A stretch of DNA of 43,907 nt from G020354085 sp964629975 (GTDB taxonomy: Bacteria > Pseudomonadota > Gammaproteobacteria > Acidiferrobacterales > Sulfurifustaceae): the NCBI GenBank assembly GCA_964629975.1, contig CAZVUN010000008.1, forward strand, positions 1 to 43,907, written 5' to 3'. Below, one piece after another: positions 15,813 through 24,967 of this stretch. Position 1 is the stretch's first letter, and each line of letters starts with the position of its first letter. The notes under the pieces are model-generated. The model had not been told where the DNA came from. It did no database searches and saw nothing but the letters and a program-made list of their open reading frames with translations. The translations under genes were made by a program, and so were the position numbers.

Positions 15813-16948
15813 TGCCCTCGCGGATGTCACGCAGCGGATTGTCTCTGCCCGTGCGTTGGGTCGTCGTCGGCGCGTTACTCGCCGGTCTCACGGCGTGCAG
15901 CACGCTCGATGAAGCGCGCAAGATCGACTACAAGTCGACGCGTACCCTGCCGCCGCTCAATGTCCCGCCGGACCTGTCGGCGCCGCCCGAGCTCGCCAAG
16001 ACACCGGGCGCGGACGTTGCCCCCGGCGGCACGGCGTCGTTCTCGGCCTACAGCGCCGAGACCGCCAAGACCCGCGAAACGCGCCCGGCGGCTGCGATTG
16101 CCGATCTGCTGCCGGAGTTTCCCGACATGCGCGTGGTACGCGCCGGCAACCAGCACTGGTTGCAGGTGAAGGCCACGCCCGATGCCCTGTGGCCGAAGCT
16201 GACGCAATTCGTGGTCGCCACCGGCCTGCTGATCGCGCGCGAGAACCCGCAGGCCGGTGTGATCGAGACCGACTGGGCAGAGAACCGCGCCAGGATCGGC
16301 AGCGCCTACCAGCGCGCCATGGCCAAGTACCTGGGCAGTGTCTATTCCACCGGGACGCGTGATCGCTACCGCATCCGGCTGGCGCGCGGTGAGGAGCCGG
16401 GCACGAGCGAGATCCTCCTGGCCCACCAGGGCATGGAAGAGGAGGTCTATACCGAAGGGGTCAATACGCGCTTCGTGTGGCAGCCGCGGCCGTCCGATCC
16501 CGAGCTCGAGGTCGAGATGCTGCGCATGTTGATGGTGTATCTCGGCGCCAAGCCGGAGGAGGCGCAGACCAAGGTCGCGGCCATCGTGCAGCAGCCGGCG
16601 CGTGCCAGCCTGACGCGCGACGAGCAGGGGCGCAACCTGCTGCGCGTGCAGGAGAGCCTCGATCGCGCCTGGCGGCGCGTCGGCCTGTCGCTCGACCGCC
16701 TCGGCTTCACGGTCGAGGACCGCGACCGCTCCAAGGGCATCTATTATGTGCGCTACATCGACCCCGAGCAGGAACAGAAGTCGAGCTGGTTCAGCAGCGA
16801 AAAGAAGAAGAGCGAGGACCAGTACCAGATCGCGCTCAGCAGCGTCGAGGCCGGCACGCAGGTGGTGGTGCTCGATCGCGCCGGCGAGCCGGAGCGCTCC
16901 AAGGCCGGCGAGCGCATCCTCAATCTGCTGTACCAGCAGCTCAAGTAA
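15812..16948 (+). CDS. bamC: Outer-membrane protein assembly lipoprotein BamC
   Basis: A 378-residue lipoprotein of the BamC/NlpB family, a non-essential part of the BAM beta-barrel insertion complex in the outer membrane. The signal peptide ends in the lipobox LTAC (Cys29). An unstructured segment rich in Pro (LPPLNVPPDLSAPPEL, about 47-62), like the BamD-binding N-terminal stretch of BamC, is followed by two helix-grip domains (around 100-230 and 270-378) with RDRYRIRLARG and DRSKGIYYVRY. The position after dapA is the same as in Escherichia coli. Its TAA is in the same frame as the following hydrolase gene. Confidence 0.92.
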   Translation: MPSRMSRSGLSLPVRWVVVGALLAGLTACSTLDEARKIDYKSTRTLPPLNVPPDLSAPPELAKTPGADVAPGGTASFSAYSAETAKTRETRPAAAIADLLPEFPDMRVVRAGNQHWLQVKATPDALWPKLTQFVVATGLLIARENPQAGVIETDWAENRARIGSAYQRAMAKYLGSVYSTGTRDRYRIRLARGEEPGTSEILLAHQGMEEEVYTEGVNTRFVWQPRPSDPELEVEMLRMLMVYLGAKPEEAQTKVAAIVQQPARASLTRDEQGRNLLRVQESLDRAWRRVGLSLDRLGFTVEDRDRSKGIYYVRYIDPEQEQKSSWFSSEKKKSEDQYQIALSSVEAGTQVVVLDRAGEPERSKAGERILNLLYQQLK

Positions 16949-16960
16949 GGCAGGCGACCA

Positions 16961-17800
16961 CTGCACGCGCCCACCCGCTCCGCATCGACCCGCCGCGGTG
17001 CGACGCGCCCCACCAACGGCCGGCTGCGTTTCTCGGTTCTCGGCAGCGGCAGCAGCGGCAACGCCGCGCTGATCGAGAGCGGCGACACGTGCATCCTGCT
17101 CGATTGCGGCTTCTCGGCGCGCGAGACCACGGTGCGCCTGGCGCGCCTGGCGCGCGACCCGGAGGAGCTGAGCGCCATCGTCATCACCCACGAGCACGCC
17201 GACCACGTCGGCGGGGTGCTGGCATGCGCGCGCCGCTTCGACGTGCCGGTGTGGATGACGCGCGGCACGCACGCGGCGCTCGGGCATGACGCCGCCGCCC
17301 TTGCGGACGTGCGTTTCTTCAGCCCGCATCAGTCCTTCGCGATCGACGCGATCGAGGTGCAACCCTTCCCGGTGCCGCACGATGCGCACGAGCCGGCGCA
17401 GTTCGTGTTCAGCAACGGTGACGTGCGCCTGGGGTTCCTCACCGACATCGGCATGAGCACGCCGCACGTCGAGGCGCACCTGAGCGGTTGCCATGCCCTG
17501 GTGCTCGAGTGCAATCACGACCTCGACATGCTCGAGCGCGGTGACTACCCGGCGTCGCTCAAGGCGCGCATCCGCGGCGAGCACGGCCACCTCGACAATC
17601 GCACGGCCGCGGCGATCCTGGCGCGCCTCGAGCGCTCGGCGTTGCGGCACGTGGTGGCGGCGCACCTCTCGCGCAAGAACAACAGGCCCGAGCTGGCGCG
17701 CGCGGCGCTCGCCGAGGTGCTCGGTTGTGCGCGGCGCGACATCGCGGTCGCCGATCAGGACGACGGGCTCGGCTGGCGCGAGCTCAGCCGCATGGTGTAA
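16961..17800 (+). CDS. Metallo-beta-lactamase-fold hydrolase (YycJ/PhnP-like)
   Basis: The protein opens with RFSVLGSGSSGNAALIES and carries the zinc motif HEHADH (78-83 if CTG-started), DIGMSTPHVEAHL, LECNHD and the late VVAAHLSRKNN, as in the MBL-fold family that includes YycJ exonucleases and PhnP. The role is probably nuclease or phosphodiesterase in the cytoplasm. The start is odd: between the in-frame bamC stop at 16946-16948 and the conserved GSGSSGN block there is no ATG, GTG or TTG. A CTG at 16961 has AAGGCAGG upstream and gives 279 residues; another CTG is at 17024. The first ordinary start codon, GTG at 17132, would delete the first strand of the fold. Confidence 0.85.
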   Translation: MHAPTRSASTRRGATRPTNGRLRFSVLGSGSSGNAALIESGDTCILLDCGFSARETTVRLARLARDPEELSAIVITHEHADHVGGVLACARRFDVPVWMTRGTHAALGHDAAALADVRFFSPHQSFAIDAIEVQPFPVPHDAHEPAQFVFSNGDVRLGFLTDIGMSTPHVEAHLSGCHALVLECNHDLDMLERGDYPASLKARIRGEHGHLDNRTAAAILARLERSALRHVVAAHLSRKNNRPELARAALAEVLGCARRDIAVADQDDGLGWRELSRMV

Positions 17801-17819
17801 ACGGGAGTTCCGGGCCGCA

Positions 17820-20800
17820 ATGTCAGACAGTCAATCCCCATCGTCCTTTGGCGCGGCGGCGCGCCTGCATGCGGTCATCGACCTGCCGGGCAGCGCGGCG
17901 CTGTCGGCGTTCCGGCGCGAGCGGCTGCTGCGCGAGGTGCGCGCGCGCGTGCCGGCGGTGTCGGCGCTCGCGGCGCGCTACTGGCACTTCGTGGCGCTGG
18001 CCGCCGACCTCGACGCGGCGGAGCGTGCGGTGCTCGAGCGCCTGCTCACCTACGGCCCGCGCCGCGAGGAGGCCGCGGGCGCTGCGAGCGGGGACCTGCT
18101 GCTCGTGATCCCGCGTCTCGGCACGATCTCGCCGTGGGCGAGCAAGGCCACCGACATCGCGCAGCACTGCGGCCTCGGCAAGGTCCGGCGCATCGAGCGC
18201 GGCGTGGCCTGGCGCATTGCGCGCGCCGACGGCGGGGCGCTCACCGCCCCGGAGCGCGAGGCACTGGTGCCGCTCATTCACGACCGCATGACCGAGAACG
18301 TGCTGCCGGATTTCGCGCAGGCGGCGCAGTTGTTCCGCGAGGCGGAACCCGCGCCATTGCGCACCGTGGCGCTGCTCCCCGGCGGGCGGGCCGCGCTCGA
18401 GGCCGCCAACCGCGACTGGGGGCTGGCGCTGTCGGGTGATGAGATCGACTACCTGCTCGAGAACTTCATGCGCCTCAAGCGCGATCCGACCGATGTCGAG
18501 CTGATGATGTTCGCGCAGGCCAACTCCGAACACTGTCGCCACAAGATCTTCAATGCCGACTGGATCATCGACGGCAGGCGGCAAGACCTCTCCCTGTTCG
18601 GCATGATCCGGCGCACGCACGCGGCCAACCCGCGCGGCACACTGGTCGCCTACGAGGACAACGCCGCGATCATCGAGGGCGGGCGCATCGGCCGGTTCTT
18701 CGCCGATCCGGTGGCGCATGCCTACGGCACGCACGAGGAAGACACGCACATCCTGATGAAGGTCGAGACGCACAATCACCCGACCGCGATCTCGCCGTTT
18801 CCGGGCGCGGCCACCGGCGCGGGCGGGGAGATACGCGACGAGGGCGCGACCGGGCGCGGCGCCAAGCCCAAGGCCGGCCTGACCGGGTTTTCCGTGTCGA
18901 ACCTGCGCATCCCGGGCGCCGAGCGGCCGTGGGAGACCGATCACGGCAGGCCCGGGCGCATCGTCTCCGCGCTCGCCATCATGATCGAGGGCCCGCTCGG
19001 CGCCGCCGCCTTCAACAACGAGTTCGGCCGGCCCAACATCGCCGGCTACTTCCGCAGCTTCGAGGAGACCGTCGCCGGCGAGGTGCGCGGCTATCACAAG
19101 CCGATCATGCTGGCCGGCGGGATCGGCAACATCCGCGCGCAGCACATCCACAAGGCCGACATCCCGCCCGGCAGTCCCATCGTGGTGCTGGGCGGGCCGG
19201 CCATGCTCATCGGGTTGGGCGGCGGCGCGGCCTCGAGCATGGCGAGCGGCACCAGCCACGAGGAGCTCGACTTCGCCTCGGTGCAGCGCTCCAACGCCGA
19301 GATGCAGCGCCGTTGCCAGGAGGTCATCGACCAGTGCTGGGCGCTGGGCGAGGCCAACCCGATCCTGTCGATCCACGACGTCGGCGCGGGTGGCCTGTCG
19401 AATGCCCTGCCGGAGCTCATCCACGGCGCCGGGCGCGGCGGGCGCTTCGAGCTGCGCCGTGTGCCCAACGACCAGCCGGGCATGAGCCCGATGGAGATCT
19501 GGTGCAACGAGGCGCAGGAGCGCTACGTGCTGGCGATCGCGCGCGACCGGCTCGATGCCTTCCAGGCGCTGTGTGAGCGCGAGCGCTGTCCGTACGCCGT
19601 GGTCGGCGAGGCAACGGCCGAGGCGAAACTGCTGCTGAGCGATGCGCGCTTCGCGCACGCGCCGGCGGCCGATCCGGCGCTCGCCGCGCGCATGGCCACA
19701 CCCATCGATCTCGAGCTCGCGGTGCTGCTCGGCAAGCCGCCCCGGATGCTGCGCGACGTCAAGCACGTGAAGCGCAGGCTGCCGGCGTTCAAGACCCGCG
19801 GCATCGAGTTGCGCGAGGCGATCTACCGGGTGCTGCGCCTGCCGACCGTGGCGAGCAAGAGCTTCCTCATCACCATCGGCGATCGCAGCGTCACGGGGCT
19901 GGTGTGCCGTGACCAGATGGTCGGCCCGTGGCAGGTGCCGGTGGCCGATTGCGGCGTGACCGCGAGCGGCTACGACGCCTACACCGGCGAGGCCATGGCG
20001 CTCGGCGAGCGCACGCCGCTCGCGCTGATCGACGCACCCGCGAGCGGGCGCATGGCGGTCGGCGAGGCGCTCACCAACCTCGCCGCGGCGCGCATCCGCG
20101 CGCTGCCGGACGTGAAGCTGTCGGCCAACTGGATGGCGCCGGCCGGCCACCCGGGCGAGGACGCGGCGCTGTACGACACGGTGCGCGCGGTGAGCGCGCT
20201 GTGCCAGGCGCTCGGCATCTCGATCCCGGTCGGCAAGGATTCGATGTCGATGAAGACGGTGTGGAGCGATGACGCCGGGCGGCACGAGGTCACGGCGCCC
20301 CTGTCGCTCATCGTCTCGGCGTTTGCGCCGGTGCTCGACGTGCGCAAGACGCTCACGCCGCAACTGCGCACCGACGCCGGGGAGACCGACCTGATCCTGG
20401 TCGACCTCGGGCGCGGCCGCCATCGCCTCGGTGGCTCGGCGCTCGCGCAGGTGTACAAGCAGGTCGGCGACGAGGCCCCGGACGTGGACGATCCGCGCGT
20501 GCTGCGCCTGTACTTCCACGTGATCCAGGCGCTGAACGAGCTCGGCTTCTGCCTCGCCTACCATGACCGTTCCGACGGCGGGCTGCTCGCCACCGTCTGC
20601 GAGATGGCCTTTGCCGGGCGCACCGGGGTCAGCATCGACCTGACCAACCTCGGCAGCGATCCGATCGCGGCGCTGTTCAGCGAGGAGCTGGGGGCGGTGC
20701 TGCAGGTGCCGCGCGCGCGGCGCGACGGCATCCTCGGGGCGCTCAAGAAGGCCGGCCTCATCCGCCACGCCCACGTGATCGGCACGACCACCGGCGATGA

Positions 20801-21803
20801 CATCGTCAGCATCCGCCACGGCAGGAAGGAGATCTTCTACGACTCGCGCGTCAACCTGCAGCGCGCCTGGGCGGAGACGAGCTACCAGATCCAGCGCCTG
20901 CGCGACAATCCCGAGTGCGCGCAGGAGGAATACGACCGCCTCCTCGACGCGCAGGACCCGGGCCTCACGGCGCAGCTCACCTTCGACCCGGCCGACAAGA
21001 TCGCCGCGCCCTACATCGCGCGCGGGATTCGTCCGCGCATCGCCATCCTGCGCGAGCAGGGCGTCAACGGCCAGCTCGAGATGGCGGCGGCCTTCGACCG
21101 CGCCGGCTTCGCGGCGATCGACGTCACCATGAGCGACATCATCGACGGGCGGGTGTCGCTGCGGGACTTCCGCGGCCTGGCCGCCTGCGGCGGGTTCTCC
21201 TACGGCGATGTGCTCGGCGCCGGCGAGGGTTGGGCCAAGTCGATCCTGTTCAACGCCCGCGCGCGTGACGAATTCTCCGCGTTCTTTTCCCGTTCCGACA
21301 GCTTTGCGCTCGGCGTGTGCAACGGCTGCCAGATGATGTCGAACCTGCACGAGATCATCCCCGGCGCCGAACGCTGGCCGCATTTCGTGCGCAACCGCTC
21401 CGAGCAGTTCGAGGCGCGAGTGGTGATGGTGCAGATCCCGCAGAACCCGTCGATCTTTCTCGCCGGTATGCAGGGTTCGCTCCTGCCGGTAGTGGTGGCG
21501 CACGGCGAGGGGCGTGCCGAGTTCCGCAGCGATGAGGATCTGCAGCGCGTGATTCTCGACAAGCAGGTGGCGCTGTGTTTCGTCGACAATCGCGGCAACC
21601 TCACCGATCGCTATCCGGAAAACCCGAACGGCTCGCCGCACGGCATCACCGGGCTCACCACGCCGGACGGGCGCTTCACCATCCTCATGCCGCATCCGGA
21701 GCGCGTGTTCCGCGCGGTGGCCAATTCCTGGCGCCCGGACGCGTGGGGCGAGGACGGCGCCTGGCTGCGCATGTTCCGCAACGCGCGCGTCTGGGTCGGC
21801 TGA
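17820..21803 (+). CDS. purL: Phosphoribosylformylglycinamidine synthase
   Basis: A 1327-residue large-type PurL, which converts FGAR, ATP and glutamine to FGAM in purine synthesis. The N-terminal PurS-like and linker part is followed by FMRLKRDPTDVELMMFAQANSEHCRHKIF and two AIRS-like synthetase halves (KVETHNHPTAISPFPGAATG; later PVGKDSMSMKT). The C-terminal class I glutaminase has SYGDVLGAGEGWA, the nucleophile Cys in GVCNGCQMM, and the catalytic His and Glu in PHPERVFR. Length matches the Escherichia coli enzyme (about 1295). The ATG at 17820 begins the usual N terminus; the frame is open upstream inside the preceding gene. A very long open frame on the opposite strand is only its GC shadow. 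Confidence 0.97.
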   Translation: MSDSQSPSSFGAAARLHAVIDLPGSAALSAFRRERLLREVRARVPAVSALAARYWHFVALAADLDAAERAVLERLLTYGPRREEAAGAASGDLLLVIPRLGTISPWASKATDIAQHCGLGKVRRIERGVAWRIARADGGALTAPEREALVPLIHDRMTENVLPDFAQAAQLFREAEPAPLRTVALLPGGRAALEAANRDWGLALSGDEIDYLLENFMRLKRDPTDVELMMFAQANSEHCRHKIFNADWIIDGRRQDLSLFGMIRRTHAANPRGTLVAYEDNAAIIEGGRIGRFFADPVAHAYGTHEEDTHILMKVETHNHPTAISPFPGAATGAGGEIRDEGATGRGAKPKAGLTGFSVSNLRIPGAERPWETDHGRPGRIVSALAIMIEGPLGAAAFNNEFGRPNIAGYFRSFEETVAGEVRGYHKPIMLAGGIGNIRAQHIHKADIPPGSPIVVLGGPAMLIGLGGGAASSMASGTSHEELDFASVQRSNAEMQRRCQEVIDQCWALGEANPILSIHDVGAGGLSNALPELIHGAGRGGRFELRRVPNDQPGMSPMEIWCNEAQERYVLAIARDRLDAFQALCERERCPYAVVGEATAEAKLLLSDARFAHAPAADPALAARMATPIDLELAVLLGKPPRMLRDVKHVKRRLPAFKTRGIELREAIYRVLRLPTVASKSFLITIGDRSVTGLVCRDQMVGPWQVPVADCGVTASGYDAYTGEAMALGERTPLALIDAPASGRMAVGEALTNLAAARIRALPDVKLSANWMAPAGHPGEDAALYDTVRAVSALCQALGISIPVGKDSMSMKTVWSDDAGRHEVTAPLSLIVSAFAPVLDVRKTLTPQLRTDAGETDLILVDLGRGRHRLGGSALAQVYKQVGDEAPDVDDPRVLRLYFHVIQALNELGFCLAYHDRSDGGLLATVCEMAFAGRTGVSIDLTNLGSDPIAALFSEELGAVLQVPRARRDGILGALKKAGLIRHAHVIGTTTGDDIVSIRHGRKEIFYDSRVNLQRAWAETSYQIQRLRDNPECAQEEYDRLLDAQDPGLTAQLTFDPADKIAAPYIARGIRPRIAILREQGVNGQLEMAAAFDRAGFAAIDVTMSDIIDGRVSLRDFRGLAACGGFSYGDVLGAGEGWAKSILFNARARDEFSAFFSRSDSFALGVCNGCQMMSNLHEIIPGAERWPHFVRNRSEQFEARVVMVQIPQNPSIFLAGMQGSLLPVVVAHGEGRAEFRSDEDLQRVILDKQVALCFVDNRGNLTDRYPENPNGSPHGITGLTTPDGRFTILMPHPERVFRAVANSWRPDAWGEDGAWLRMFRNARVWVG

Positions 21804-21862
21804 CCGGGCCGTCCCCGATCCAGGGCCTTGACGCCCGGTGCGTGCCGGTCGAGCATTCGCGC

Positions 21863-22477
21863 GTGGACCGAAAACAGCACTGGGAAAATGTGTACGCGAC
21901 CCGGTCGCCGCTCGAGGTGAGCTGGTATCAGCGCGAGCCGGCGCTGTCGCTCGAGTTGATCCGGCGCTCGGGCGTCGGTCCCGACGATGCGCTCATCGAT
22001 GTCGGCGGCGGTGCCTCGCTGCTGGTCGACCGCCTGCTCGCCGCCGGGCACACACGCGTGGCGGTGCTCGATCTGTCGGCCGCTGCGCTCGCGCATGCGC
22101 GCTCGCGCCTCGGGGACGCCGCTGCGCGCGTGCAGTGGTTCGAGGCGGACGTCACGCGCTTCGTCGCGCCGCAGCCGTTCGTGCTGTGGCACGACCGCGC
22201 GGTGCTGCACTTCCTCACCGACCCCGCGGACCAGGCGCGCTACGTCGCCACCCTGGAGCGCACCCTCGCAGCACGCGGGCATGTCATCCTCGCGGCGTTC
22301 GCACGCGGCGGGCCGACGCAGTGCAGCGGGCTCGACATCGTGCAATACGACGCCGCGCGCGTGCAGGCGCTGCTCGGCGCGCGCTACCGGCTGCTCGAGG
22401 AGCGCGCGGAGCGGCACCGGACCCCCGCCGGCAAGGAACAGGCGTTCGCGTTCTTCCGTCTGCAGCGCAGCGACTGA
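21863..22477 (+). CDS. Class I SAM-dependent methyltransferase
   Basis: A 204-residue Rossmann-fold methyltransferase. Motif I is ALIDVGGGASLLVDRLL, motif II is VAVLDLSAAALAHAR, and LWHDRAVLHFL serves as motif IV. It resembles small TehB/UbiE-like proteins starting MDRKxHWExVY, which is why I take the GTG at 21863; a GTG at 21842 is in frame. The substrate is unknown. It follows purL by 59 bases and may share its transcript. Confidence 0.85.
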   Translation: MDRKQHWENVYATRSPLEVSWYQREPALSLELIRRSGVGPDDALIDVGGGASLLVDRLLAAGHTRVAVLDLSAAALAHARSRLGDAAARVQWFEADVTRFVAPQPFVLWHDRAVLHFLTDPADQARYVATLERTLAARGHVILAAFARGGPTQCSGLDIVQYDAARVQALLGARYRLLEERAERHRTPAGKEQAFAFFRLQRSD

Positions 22478-22568
22478 TCCGCGTGCCGCACCCGGTGCTT
22501 AACGCCTGCGCCCGTGCCGTGCTAAGGTCGGGCGCTCGTTGATCCCGGGCACGACGGAGGCAGCCACA

Positions 22569-23483
22569 ATGGAAATGGGGTTGATCGGACTCGGGCGCAT
22601 GGGTGCGAACATGGCGCGGCGCCTGCGCCGCGGCGGCATCGCGCTCGTTGCCCACAACCGCAACCGCGACGTCGCCGAGGCGCTGGCGCGCGAGACCGGC
22701 CTGCGCGCCGCCGACAGTGTCGCGGCGCTGGTCGATGCGCTCGCGCCGCCGCGCATCGTGTGGTTGATGCTGCCGGCCGGGGAGGTGACCGAGGCGCATA
22801 TCGAACAGCTCGCGGCGCGGCTTGAGCCGGGCGACGTGCTCGTGGACGGGGCCAACTCCTACTATAAAGACTCGATGCGCCGCGGCGCCGCGCTCGCGGC
22901 CAAGGACTTGCACTTCGTCGACGCCGGCGTGTCGGGTGGCGTGTGGGGGCTCGAGAACGGCTACGCGCTCATGCTGGGCGGCGCGGCCGCGGCGATCGAG
23001 CAGCTCCGACCCGCGATCGAGGTGCTCGCACCGGCCAGGGATCGCGGCTGGCTGCACTGCGGTCCGGTCGGGGCCGGGCACTTCGTCAAGATGATCCACA
23101 ACGGCATCGAGTACGGCATGATGCAGGCTTATGCCGAGGGCTTCGCGCTCATGCGCGCGCGCACCGATTTCGATCTCGACCTTGCCGCCATTGCCGAGAC
23201 CTGGCGCCACGGCAGCGTGGTGCGCAGCTGGCTGCTCGATATCAGCGCCGAGTTCCTGGCGAAGGATCAGGAACTCGAGGACGTGAAGCCGTTCGTGGCC
23301 GACTCCGGCGAGGGCCGCTGGACGGCGCTCGAGGCGGTCGAGCAGGGCGTGCCGGCGCCGGTCATGAGCCTCGCGCTCATGATGCGCTTCGCCAGTCAGG
23401 GCAGGGGTGAATACGCCGACAAGCTGCTCGCCATGATGCGCAAAGGCTTTGGCGGTCACGCCGTGGAGCCGAAGAAGGACTGA
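22569..23483 (+). CDS. gnd: 6-phosphogluconate dehydrogenase, short decarboxylating type
   Basis: A 304-residue enzyme that oxidises and decarboxylates 6-phosphogluconate to ribulose 5-phosphate. The dinucleotide-binding GLGRMG is at residues 7-12, VDAGVSGGVWG at 118-128, and the catalytic Lys174 with His177-Asn178 lies in HFVKMIHNGIEYG. The short length marks the roughly 300-residue class (YqeC/GntZ-like), which in several species prefers NAD. GGAGG lies nine bases before the ATG. It begins a gnd-zwf-pgl cluster with gaps of only 6 and 2 bases. Confidence 0.95.
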   Translation: MEMGLIGLGRMGANMARRLRRGGIALVAHNRNRDVAEALARETGLRAADSVAALVDALAPPRIVWLMLPAGEVTEAHIEQLAARLEPGDVLVDGANSYYKDSMRRGAALAAKDLHFVDAGVSGGVWGLENGYALMLGGAAAAIEQLRPAIEVLAPARDRGWLHCGPVGAGHFVKMIHNGIEYGMMQAYAEGFALMRARTDFDLDLAAIAETWRHGSVVRSWLLDISAEFLAKDQELEDVKPFVADSGEGRWTALEAVEQGVPAPVMSLALMMRFASQGRGEYADKLLAMMRKGFGGHAVEPKKD

Positions 23484-23489
23484 CCCGCG

Positions 23490-24965
23490 ATGGCCGACAT
23501 TGGACCGTGCTATTTCGTGATCTTCGGCGCCACCGGCAACCTCGCCACGCGCAAGCTGCTGCCGGCGCTGTACCAGCTGGAGGCGGCCGGCAGGCTGCAC
23601 GCGGACCTGCGCCTGCTCGCCTTCGCGCGGCGCGAATGGTCGCGCAGCGACTGGCTCGGGCAGCTCAAGGCCAGCATCGATGCCCACATCGGTAAGGCCT
23701 GCGAGGCGCCGGTCTTCGAGCGCCTGGCCAACCGCTTCGACTACGTTGCCGGTGACCTGCGCGATCCGCAGGCCTACCGCCGCCTGATGGACGAGCTCAG
23801 CAAGCCGCGCCCCGGCGTGTGCGAGAACATCGTGTTCTACCTGGCGATCAAGCCGGCCGACTTCATGCCGGTGATCGAGCAGCTGAGCGCCGTCGGCATC
23901 AGCCGCGCGCACGGCCGCCATCGCATCGTGGTGGAGAAGCCGTTCGGCGAGGACATCGACAGCGCGCGCACGCTCAACAGCGGCCTGCATCGGCACTTCG
24001 ACGAGGAGCAGATCTTTCGCATCGACCACTACCTCGGCAAGGAGACGGTGCAGAACCTGCTGGTGTTCCGCTTTGCCAATACCCTGATCGAACCGGTGTG
24101 GAACCGCAATTTCATCGACCACGTGCAGATCACGGTCGCCGAATCCGACGGGGTCGGAACGCGTGCCGGCTACTACGACGGCGCCGGTGCCTTGCGCGAC
24201 ATGTTGCAGAACCATCTGATGCAGCTGCTCACGCTCGTGGCGATGGAGCCGCCGGCCATGCTCGATGCCGATGCGCTGCGCGACGAGAAGGTCAAGGTGC
24301 TGCGCTCGATCCGGCCGCTCGCGCCGCAGGCGGTCGCGGCCAACGCGGTGCGCGCGCAGTACGCCGCCGGTCGGGTCGCCAACCAGTCGGTGCGTGGCTA
24401 CCGCGAGGAAGACGGGGTGGCGCGCGACTCGGTCACCGAAACCTACGCCGCGGTGCGGTTCTTCATCGACAACTGGCGCTGGCGCGGCGTGCCGTTTTAT
24501 CTGCGCACTGGCAAGCGCCTGGCGGAGAACGTGTCGCTGGTGGCGATCCGTTTCCGCCATCCGCCGCAGCTGCTGTTCCACGAGGCCGGCACGCCGCACC
24601 TCGATCCCAACTGGGTGACACTCGGCCTGCAGCCGACCGAGTGCATGCACGTCGAGCTGCATGCCAAGGAACCGGGGCTCGGCATGAACACGCGCATCGT
24701 GCGGCTCAATGCCTCGTACCGCGAGACCCACGCCACCACCATGGAGGCGTACAAGACGCTGCTGCTCGACGTGATCGAGGGCGACCGCTCCTTGTTCCTG
24801 CGCTTCGACGAGGTCGAATGGGCGTGGCGCGTGGTCGATCCGATCCTGCGCGCGTGGCAGGGCGCGCAGGAGTTCATCGCCACCTATCCCGCCGGCACCT
24901 GGGGCCCGCGCGAGGCCAACCGCCTGTTCGAGCGCGAGGACCAGTTCTGGCGCAACGAAATCTAG
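23490..24965 (+). CDS. zwf: Glucose-6-phosphate 1-dehydrogenase
   Basis: A 491-residue enzyme that oxidises glucose 6-phosphate to 6-phosphogluconolactone with NADP or NAD. It has the coenzyme motif GATGNLA (13-19), IVVEKPFGED (146-155) and the substrate-binding RIDHYLGKE (177-185), as expected. Length is standard. It starts six bases after gnd and is followed two bases later by pgl, so all three oxidative pentose-phosphate enzymes are made together. Confidence 0.97.
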   Translation: MADIGPCYFVIFGATGNLATRKLLPALYQLEAAGRLHADLRLLAFARREWSRSDWLGQLKASIDAHIGKACEAPVFERLANRFDYVAGDLRDPQAYRRLMDELSKPRPGVCENIVFYLAIKPADFMPVIEQLSAVGISRAHGRHRIVVEKPFGEDIDSARTLNSGLHRHFDEEQIFRIDHYLGKETVQNLLVFRFANTLIEPVWNRNFIDHVQITVAESDGVGTRAGYYDGAGALRDMLQNHLMQLLTLVAMEPPAMLDADALRDEKVKVLRSIRPLAPQAVAANAVRAQYAAGRVANQSVRGYREEDGVARDSVTETYAAVRFFIDNWRWRGVPFYLRTGKRLAENVSLVAIRFRHPPQLLFHEAGTPHLDPNWVTLGLQPTECMHVELHAKEPGLGMNTRIVRLNASYRETHATTMEAYKTLLLDVIEGDRSLFLRFDEVEWAWRVVDPILRAWQGAQEFIATYPAGTWGPREANRLFEREDQFWRNEI

Positions 24966-24967
24966 GC

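Noticed and set aside
17823..21695. A 1290-codon open frame on the minus strand opposite purL
   Set aside because: It mirrors purL, its translation is Arg/His/Asp-rich and low in information, and no family motif is present. Long antisense frames are usual opposite GC-rich genes.
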